A stretch of DNA of 64,000 bases, taken from NCBI RefSeq assembly GCF_000237925.1, contig NC_031496.1, positions 33,290,295 to 33,354,294 of the forward strand, written 5' to 3'. Both the position numbers and the translations under genes were made by a program. The stretch is from Schistosoma mansoni (taxonomy: Eukaryota; Platyhelminthes; Trematoda; Strigeidida; Schistosomatidae). The notes under the pieces were generated by a model, which did not search any database, was not told where the DNA came from, and worked only from the letters and a program-made list of their open reading frames with translations. Below are positions 56,613 to 64,000 of this stretch, piece by piece. The first letter of the stretch is position 1. Each line of letters begins with the position of its first letter.

Positions 56613-57012
56613 TATATGATCTAATTCAGGTTTGTAAATTGAGAATCTTGTAATAGCTACTTGATGGAATTGATAGGTTTCCATTCTTTCATTGAAAGGT
56701 ATATTGTAATTTGATTCAATCCAGGGATGTTTTTAAGTGCATATTGATCTACATGCTTAGCCATTGATAAATGTACGACTGACAACTTAATGACTTATAG
56801 GATGATTATAATGTACATAAATTAGTATAGGGGTTATGGAGTATATCTCATCTTATCAGTCAAACTACACTCGATGATCTTTCTGTTACCAGGGCAGTTA
56901 AACGTTAACCTATATTGACTCATTTTTGAATATGAATCTCTCATTCAAATGAAATGTATTTTAATCATGTTTATGTTAATAAGCACGTCAATTCGTTTCA
57001 TAAAATGATTCA

Positions 57013-57365
57013 CATTTTGATGACCAGGTATCCTGATTTTTCATGTCCATTCATTCAAAATTCACGTCTATTGTTAGTTACATTTGTAAGAAATCATCAC
57101 TAAACTACCATAAAATTATATCAAGTAGGTCGAGTGATGGATCGATCATACAAGTGTTCTATAATCCATACAATCAACTTGTTCGTTATCATGTTTTAGT
57201 GAAACAATCAATCAAAGTAGTTTTGTGTGTTTTAATAATGTGGAGTGTATAAGTAATCATATTCATGATAAACATAATTTGTTACTATAGTGACAGGTGT
57301 GTAGTACCTGCAGTGATAAGAATGAAATAGAGATAAGATGATCAGGAATAAATGTTTAATCAGTG
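57013..57365. other. AT-rich sequence, no feature recognised
   Basis: No supported frame; the 69-codon frame at 57043 has no recognisable family. Confidence 0.4.
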
Positions 57366-57580
57366 AATTGATTGAAGTTAGATATTGACGCTGTTGTATA
57401 TCTGTTCAGTGGTTTATAAGTTGAGCGTTCGCACATGAAACCGAATATCCTGGGTTCGGCTCTTGAGGTCAGAGTTATGGATACACACTGCTTAGGAGAC
57501 CCATATAGGGACGAAATGGCCGCTCAGTGCTCCCAGGTTTTCAATGCCGGTCTAACTTAAATCGGTTCATGAATTTGATA
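57366..57580 (+). mobile_element. Family B ribozyme element, old copy
   Basis: 5' body, tRNA-like head (TTCAGTGGTTTATAAGTTG, CCTGGGTTCGGCTC), degraded ribozyme region (CTTAGGAGACCC, CGAAATGGCC) and tail. Confidence 0.7.
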
Positions 57581-58515
57581 ATACATTTTATCATGGAAAA
57601 CATTACGAATATCTTAAAGATAATCAGTCAAAGTTACCTAATGCTAAAGAACGAAGTGTATGAATAATTAGAGCACCAGTGTATAAATTTATATTCTAGA
57701 CATTTCAAGATGTCCGGAGACGCACAAGGAATATGGGTTCCATGTAGAACTGACTGGGTTAAAAGGGTGAAGGTAAACTCCAATCTCGTTTGCAATTTTA
57801 ATCTTGTACCTGGAAACCAATCAAAATGAACCGGAAATTATCATTTACACCATCGTAATCCATGATGGACGATATGTTTCGTTCTCTGACGCTTTTGCTG
57901 GTTTACATGAAAAATGTATAGTTTCATATGACAAAACTACCACTTCATTATAATACGAACGTGTCAAACGTAGCGCAGTCAGTCGTGGTGGAAGAAACAT
58001 CACAACATAACAAGATTGATACCTACTTACTCCTGTTACCCTTCGTGGAGGAGCATCGGTCTCCCACCAGCAGAATTCATATCCCTAGTTAATTCTGTGA
58101 TAGAAAGTATTCTAAAATATTTAAAATCAAGTGGCTAAATTAACGAATATGTAGTTGTAATTACTGACTATAATACACTTAAATGATTTGACAACGCGGA
58201 GTTTATTTCCAGGCGGTTAAATATATTAATGAGTGATTTAGTTTTGATAAGACCTTAAACTGAAGCTTTTGCTTATTGTAGTAATGCACTAAAGGAGATT
58301 AGGCTACTACTGCCAACGGTGTTTAGAACCTAGTCTTCAATGAATAGTTCATATAGAACTATGCTGTTAGGACCTACGTTTCCTTACGTCTGTGATGTTG
58401 GGATAGAATTCAGCGAGAAGCTAACAGCTTTCTTCCTAGGCACTAATAACTATCTTCAATGAAACAACTAAACTAGTGGATGAACATTGACTTAATAACC
58501 GTATTAGTTGGGTTT
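57581..58515. other. Unclassified sequence with an RTE terminal scrap
   Basis: 58022-58075 is the reverse 3' terminus of an RTE of the second subfamily (CTTACTCCTGTTACCCTTCG, GGAGCATCGGTCTCCCACC). The remainder shows nothing recognised. Confidence 0.5.
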
Positions 58516-58875
58516 ATTTTAGCTTATTTACTCCCGACCGTTGCTGCTACCTTGACGTGGTGGTCGGGCTGGCCTATCGTGATGAACCAATCGAGCTATA
58601 CTGGTTGGAACAATCGTTCCTCAAGGTCCCACCATGCCAGACAGGTCGGTTGGAGAGCGGTTAGACTAAAAGCAGCAAACCCAAGGTCCGAAGGCAAATT
58701 CGTACTGCTGACTGTACAGTAGTGTGAAGGCAGTAAGCTGTTTCCTTCAGACAACCAGCATAACAGCGATACTGCCTTCCCACAAGGAGGGGTGGGCTTA
58801 GAAAAGGTCAACCCTAGAAATGCACACCTCGTCTTATCCAACGGATATCGGTCTCCGGCGGTAAGGTCCTGATAA
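58516..58875 (+). repeat. GC-rich unclassified block E, probably the 5' end of a retroelement
   Basis: Composition differs sharply from its surroundings (TTGACGTGGTGGTCGGGC, CATAACAGCGATACTGCC). Open on both strands for 80-98 codons, but no protein family is recognised. Probably a non-coding 5' region of a LINE; inference. Confidence 0.4.
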
Positions 58876-59221
58876 GTACGAAGATAACACAAAAATTACT
58901 CACAAAAAGGTTGTGTGTCATTGACCTCAAACAGTTGTCACTGATAAATTAACTTTTAATCTGTAAATAGACCATTGTTAAAGAAGTATAGTGAAAATTA
59001 AGTGTAATTTTACTACGATCATTCTGTTTAACATGAATATCCAGAAAAGAAAACTTGAACTCTTAACTCAATCAATAAATACCGTAAAGTAATCTATTTA
59101 CATTTGTTGACATAATGGATTAACTAAGTACTTGAAATGAGTCACAGAAGTCAATTTTCAAATGTATTACCATGTGTTTTCTTTCAATTTGCTCCAATAA
59201 TCTAAAATAAATAATGTTTTT

Positions 59222-59590
59222 ATTATCGGAAAAGGGTTTTGTAGATATTGTGGTAATTTATGAATTGAATTCATGAGTCAATTTAAGGTAGATCACTATA
59301 GAAGACCTGGAAGCACTAGACGGCCGTTTAGTCTCATTACGGGATTCCTCGACAGTGCTCATCCACGACCTCGCTCACGGGATTCAAGCCCAGGACCTTC
59401 GGTCTCTCGCACGCTGGCACCCAACGGTGTTATTGTCTAACCTTAATAAGTGGTCTAAAGGTTAAACGTTCGAGCGCGAGATCGAAGGTTCTGGGTTCAA
59501 ATCCCGTGAGCAAGTTCGTGGATGCGCACTATTGTGGAGTCCCAAACTGAGAAAAAACGGCCATTCGGTGCTTCCAGATTTTCCATTATG
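59222..59590. mobile_element. Family B elements as a head-to-head pair
   Basis: A reverse copy starting at the outer end (GAAAAGGGTTTTGTAGATATT) runs to the head; at 59455 a forward head begins (AAGTGGTCTAAAGGTTAAACG, TCTGGGTTCAAATCCCG) and ends at a tail fragment. Both ribozyme regions are altered. Confidence 0.75.
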
Positions 59591-59892
59591 TTCTTTTTTC
59601 AAATTTTAACTGTACAACTTTATTTACCTTAATTATAATTTATTCATTATTGAATCTAAAATTATTGATTCAGCCAACATGGTGTCATATGACTTGAAAC
59701 ATTTAATGAAAACAAGTAAGTATTATACGCCACACAATTTTGATTGTTTATTTATTTAGATTATATAGATTCATTGTAGTGTATTAGTCTATCTAATGGT
59801 AATATTGTTAATCATTATGGAAAGTGTAAAATGTGTTGGATGAGATAAAACATAGATAAGTGATTAAGTTTTTGGATGAAATTGATCTAGAT

Positions 59893-60358
59893 CAGAAGAG
59901 GGTTTTGTGGAGATTTCAATGTTTTCATAGTTGAAATCATGAGTCAATTGAAGCTAGACTATCATGGAAAACCCCTTTTTGATCTATAATAATATGCTCA
60001 CTAGCAACTGACTTCAAGAGATATTTCATGGAGTTCTAGTGAGAAGCAGTGACCAGTGGAGTTCAACCACGTCTGTTGTAGAGATGTCAACTCACTGAAG
60101 ACAATTGGTGTACGGTTGCTCAGATTTCGTGGATTGGTTGAAGTTAGACATTAACACCGTTGGATGCCGGCTGGCTCAGTGGTCTATCGGTTAAGTGCTT
60201 TGGCGCGAGACTGGTAGGTCCTGAGTTCGAATCTGGCGAGGCGAGGTCGTGGATGCGCACTGCTGAGGAGTCCCACATTAGGACGAAACGGCCGTCCAAT
60301 GCTTCCAGGTTTTCCATAGTGGTCTAGCTTCAATTGACTTATGATTTCAACCATGAAA
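59893..60358 (+). mobile_element. Family B ribozyme element, most complete copy
   Basis: Order: left inverted end (GATCAGAAGAGGGTTTTGTG, then CATAGTTGAAATCATGAG and GAAGCTAGACTATCATGG, 59893-59970); 5' body (ATGCTCACTAGCAACTGAC to CATTAACACCGTTGGATGCC); tRNA-like A and B boxes (GGCTCAGTGGTCTATCGG, CCTGAGTTCGAATCTGG); hammerhead; tail whose end (TTGACTTATGATTTCAACC) is the inverted match of the left inner end. No ORF, so non-autonomous. Confidence 0.8.
60257..60302 (+). ncRNA. Hammerhead-like ribozyme of family B, intact core
   Basis: GCACTG, CTGAGGA, stem II GTCCCACATTAGGAC, GAAA, ACGGCCGT, C17, CAATGC. Stem I has one mismatch. Confidence 0.65.
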
Positions 60359-60639
60359 TTGATTTAATTTGGATGTCTTATTTGATGGTAGTATCATTTG
60401 TGAAACTAATGAAAATCTGAAAGCTGTGGATATTTACTACATCTTAATATGGGACAACTCAGTTTTGATGAGATGTTATCAAGATGGATGTTATTTATCA
60501 ATCAGTAGAATGCTTTCGTTATGGCTGACTAAAAGATTATCCTCGATCTTATATTCATAGGACTCGAACTCAAATTAACGATCTTCACAGTCTGATACGT
60601 TACCATTGAGCTACCCTGGCCTTAAATAAATTCCTGTGA

Positions 60640-60990
60640 CACTGACATTTAAATTGGGACTCGAATCCAGTACCGTTCGCTTCAAGCGCCATCGCGTTAT
60701 CCATTCAGCTACTGAGTCCTGATAGTCACTTACTTGTACAATGGGGTGAAGTTTAAATTCACTTGATATTGTTTGTTTGAATCTTCCAATTGATGTTTAA
60801 GACTGCAATTGTTCAGTCTCTTATTGTCATATGTCCACACGTTGCATATTGCCTCGATATAGCCTTAATTTACAAGCATTATAAGCAAAGATCGACAGTG
60901 GCTAGCTGTGGAATCCAGGAAGCTCATTTCATCCTATGCACATATGCCAATAACAGACTGATCATTTGCAGTCCTAAACATCAGTGAGGA
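60640..60990 (-). mobile_element. Family A (Sm-alpha-type) element, rearranged
   Basis: Reverse tRNA-like head (GGACTCGAATCCAGTACCG, TTATCCATTCAGCTACTGAG), the flank GAATCTTCCAATTGATG...GCCTCGATATAGCC, then GCAAAGATCGACAGTGGC. At 60935 it switches to a forward flank scrap (ATATGCCAATAACAGACTG). Hammerhead deleted. Confidence 0.7.
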
Positions 60991-61124
60991 GGATTCATAC
61001 AAACAATCCCAAGTGAATTTAATAAAATCTAAGTTAAAATCAATCAAATCTGTAAAATTATAGCAATTAACAATAAATTTATTCTTCTGACCAACTGTAA
61101 TTTATTTACATTTAATTTGTATTA

Positions 61125-61745
61125 GGATGTTGAAACCACATATCTGGGCAGCATCATTGATGAGCAAGGTGGATCAGATGCAGATGTGAGGGCGCGGATA
61201 GGCAAAGCAAGAGCAGCATATTTACAACTGAAGAACATCTGGAACTCAAACCAATTGTCAACCAACACTAAGATTAGAATTTTCAATACAAATATCAAGA
61301 CAGTTCTACTGTATGGGGCAGAGACCTGGAGAACTACGAAAGCCATTATCCAGAAGATACAAGTGTTTATCAACAGTTGTCTACGCAAAACACTTCGGAT
61401 CCGTTGACCAGACACTATCATCAACAACCTACTGTGGGCGACAACAAACCAGATTGGAGTGGAGGAAGAAATGATGAAGAAGTGTTGGAAGTGGATTGGG
61501 CACACATTGAGGGAAGCACCGAATTGCGTCACAAGACAAGCCCTCACACATGGAATCCTGAAGGTCAAAGGAAAAGAGGAAGACCGAGGAACACATTACA
61601 CCGAGAAATGAAGACACACATGAGAAGAGTGAACAAAAATTGGATATAACTAGAAAGGAATGCCCTGGGCAGAGTGGGTTGGAGAATGCTGGTCGGTGAC
61701 CTATGCTCCATTGGGGGTAACAGGCGTAAGTAAGTAAGTAAGTAA
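61125..61745 (+). mobile_element. RTE-clade LINE, 3' fragment
   Basis: 5'-truncated. Codes [59 protein letters not shown]; ends GGGGGTAACAGGCG(TAAG)n. Confidence 0.9.
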
Positions 61746-62214
61746 CTTTGTATTAACTGAAACGTTTTTTTCTTTTTTTTTATAACATACACATACATAC
61801 ATACACAATTGAGAATGGTATCCTATTGAAGACAATACATTTACTCGATCAATCATTTTTTGGTTACAATTTCATGAGATCATTATGCTTTTTTTGGTTG
61901 TTGTGGTTGTTGTTCAGTTAACTTCAATTAAATGTTTGTTTATTGATCAACAAAACAATCAATTAGTTTATAAACAAAAAAACTTGAATTGATTCGTTTT
62001 GATTGAGTTTTTTTGATGGAAAAACAAACAAACAAACAAACAATAACAACTAATAATCTAGTCAATTATAAACTTATATGGCGGCCTGTGATCCATTGGG
62101 AGTAACATGCGTAAGTAAGTATGGATAGTCTAGTTGTTTTTATTAGTAATTTATCATAATATGGTTATGGATATATTTTATAAACAGAGATATTATCTGT
62201 TATTAGCTGGCTAC
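61746..62214. other. AT-rich sequence with an RTE terminal scrap
   Basis: (CATA)n at 61790-61804, (CAAA)n at 62025-62042, and the last ~45 bases of an RTE element at 62078-62122 (GGGAGTAACATGCGTAAGTAAG). Confidence 0.55.
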
Positions 62215-64000
62215 AATGAAGGACTAGGCACATATATGTGTATCAGTCCAAGTTGCTACAAACTCCGCCTGTAGCTATTCTAGAGTTACTGTCGGTCCCA
62301 GACATAGGTAAAGAAGGGGAGTTGGGCATGTGGTAGGAAACCCCATCACTTAGTAAAAAATCTTTCTAAAAACAAGTCAACTAGATTAAACAAATTAAAT
62401 CATTTAAATACTGACCTCCAAGTTGAAGGAAGAATTATGACGCTTCATGATGAAAGCCGAAATTCTTCGAAATTCACGAGGCTGATATCACTTCTAACAA
62501 TCAGAGCAACAATTTTTATAGGTACATGATAAGTCCGGACAATGTATGAGACTGGGAAAACCAGTCAAATAGCAATGGAAATGAGGAGATACAAATTGGC
62601 AGTACTCGGAATCAGCGAAACTCATTGGACACAAGCTGGACAACAAAGGCTAGATGCAGGAGAGATGCTGCTGTACTCTGGTCACGAAGCGAAAAATGCT
62701 CCACACACTTAGGGATTTGCTCTAATGCTGTCCAGAGGAGCATGAAGTGCACTTTTAGGATGGGAATCTCATGGATCCAGAATTATCAAAGCATCATTCA
62801 AAACAAAGAAGGAGGGAATCGCAATGAATGTTATCCAATGTTATGCACCCACCAATGATAGCAACGACGACGATAAAGGTGATTACTATGAGAGGCTGCA
62901 ACCAATCATAGTGAAGTGATCAAGAAAGGGCCTGACCATCCTGATGGGAGATCTAAACACCGAAGTCGGAATGGACAACGCAGGATATGAAGATATCAAG
63001 GGATGACATGGACTGAGAGAGAAAAGTGAAAATGGGGGGATATTTGCAAACCTATGTGCATTCAACAAGTCGGTTATAGGCGGCACAATATTTCCACACA
63101 AACGCATACACAAAGCTACATGGATCTCGCCGGACCGTACCACAGAGAACCAGATAGATCATATTCGCATCACTACAAAATTCACAACGTTAATGGAAGA
63201 AGTGAGAACCAAGAGAGGAGCTGACATAGCTTCAGATAACCACCTGGTAGTTGTCTAGATGAAACTGAAGCTAACGAAATATTGGACAACTGGACAAACA
63301 GCATTACAAAGGTTCAATACAGCTTTCCTTCCGGATACTAACAAACTCAACGAATTCAAGACAACTCTCAACAACAGGTTCCAAGCTTTACAGGACCTAC
63401 TCAAATAAGAGGGATCACTGAAGTATTAACTGCAACGTGTCAGAGGTTCTGATCCGCAACAAGCATCCTCGTAAAGAATGGATCTCTATCGGAACCCTGG
63501 ACAAGATTGAACAAATGAAGTACAAGAAGATAGCAATTAACAATAGTCAAACATGAGCAGAAAGTGTCAAGGCACAAACGGAGCACGCAGAAGCAAACAA
63601 CGGAGTGAAGCAGATCATTAGAAGCGACGAGTAGAAATACGTGGAAGAACTAGCAACGACGACGGAAAATGCTGCAAGAGAAGGAAATATGGGACAACTA
63701 TGTAACACAATGAGGAAAGTAGCAGGAAAATACGGTAAACCAGAAAGACCAGTCAAAGACAGAGAAGGCAAGATAGTTTTTGAGATTCAAGAATAGATGG
63801 ACAGATAGATATTGGACAGAACAAACATCTGAAAAATAATCAAACTGTGTCAAAATCAAGCGCTTACCTATAATCCTGATGGAAAAAAGAAAACAGGAAG
63901 ACCGTACAACATATTGTGTTTTGGGAATTGGAAGCAGACATGAAAAGAATGAATAGCAACTGGAAACAACTGGAAAGCATTGCCCAGGACGCGGTTGGAT
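62215..64000 (+). mobile_element. RTE-clade LINE, 5' UTR and endonuclease (runs off the window)
   Basis: The 5' UTR (about 62215-62525) leads into AP-endonuclease coding: LAVLGISETHWTQAGQQRL, GWESHGSRIIKASFKTKKEG, MNVIQCYAPTNDSN, TILMGDLNTEVGMDNAGYED (the GDxN catalytic box) and ENQIDHIRITTKFT, then the linker to RT (QTALQRFNTAF, TLNNRFQALQDLL). From about 63790 the sequence jumps to 3'-end coding (KRMNSNWKQLESIAQDAVG), so most of the RT is deleted. Several stops and shifts. Confidence 0.88.

Larger units (their letters stand above)
56297..57012 (-). repeat. Right arm of a ~705 bp palindrome
   Basis: Mirror of 55390-56096. Only a few bases differ, so the arms are either very recent or one arm is an assembly product. 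Confidence 0.9.

Noticed and set aside
58596-58892. 98-codon minus-strand ORF in the GC-rich block
   Set aside because: Open on both strands because of composition; no family or start context. Treated as part of unclassified repeat E.
60558-60632. tRNA-like sequence on the minus strand with a possible GTG (His) anticodon loop
   Set aside because: B box (AGTTCGAGTCC) and D-arm-like parts are visible, but the T stem and acceptor stem do not pair and there is no terminator-like T run. Probably a tRNA-derived scrap.

Overview
The window looks like nuclear DNA from a blood fluke, genus Schistosoma. The evidence is AT-rich DNA with very long introns, two recognisable metazoan genes on the + strand, and repeats typical of schistosomes: Sm-alpha-type tRNA-like elements with hammerhead ribozymes, RTE-clade LINEs ending in (TAAG)n, CR1-clade LINEs, Penelope-like elements with GIY-YIG nucleases, and LTR retrotransposon remains. 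The species cannot be named from the sequence. Five assembly gaps of exactly 200 N are present.

Layout. Bases 1 to about 36065 hold the 3' part of a class IIa histone deacetylase gene (HDAC4/5/7/9 type): exons 1-1141 (entered from upstream), 2831-2999, 21919-22044 and 34067-35680, separated by introns of about 1.7, 18.9 and 12.0 kb. Splice phases agree across all junctions, and the last exon carries nearly the whole catalytic domain. From about 40.9 to 47.0 kb is a nest of retroelements: a CR1 copy interrupted by an RTE-like LINE and by an LTR element with both LTRs, then a second CR1 copy with a long open reverse transcriptase frame. Exons 50698-50815 and 53985-54388 are the last two exons of a START-domain lipid-transfer protein close to STARD10; its upstream exons were not found. 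From 55.4 kb onward I see only repeats, including a ~1.6 kb palindrome around a gap and an RTE LINE that runs off the window end.

The introns are almost wholly repeats. Two ribozyme-bearing families stand out. Family A is the known Sm-alpha type (tRNA-like head plus hammerhead). Family B, the more abundant here, also has a tRNA-like promoter region followed by a hammerhead-like core, but its copies end in long inverted repeats. Both occur repeatedly as head-to-head or tail-to-tail pairs. Family A also occurs as a tandem directly downstream of a Penelope-like element in the same orientation. These ribozyme elements are the most likely place for undescribed biology here. The two host genes show no functional link beyond being neighbours on the same strand.
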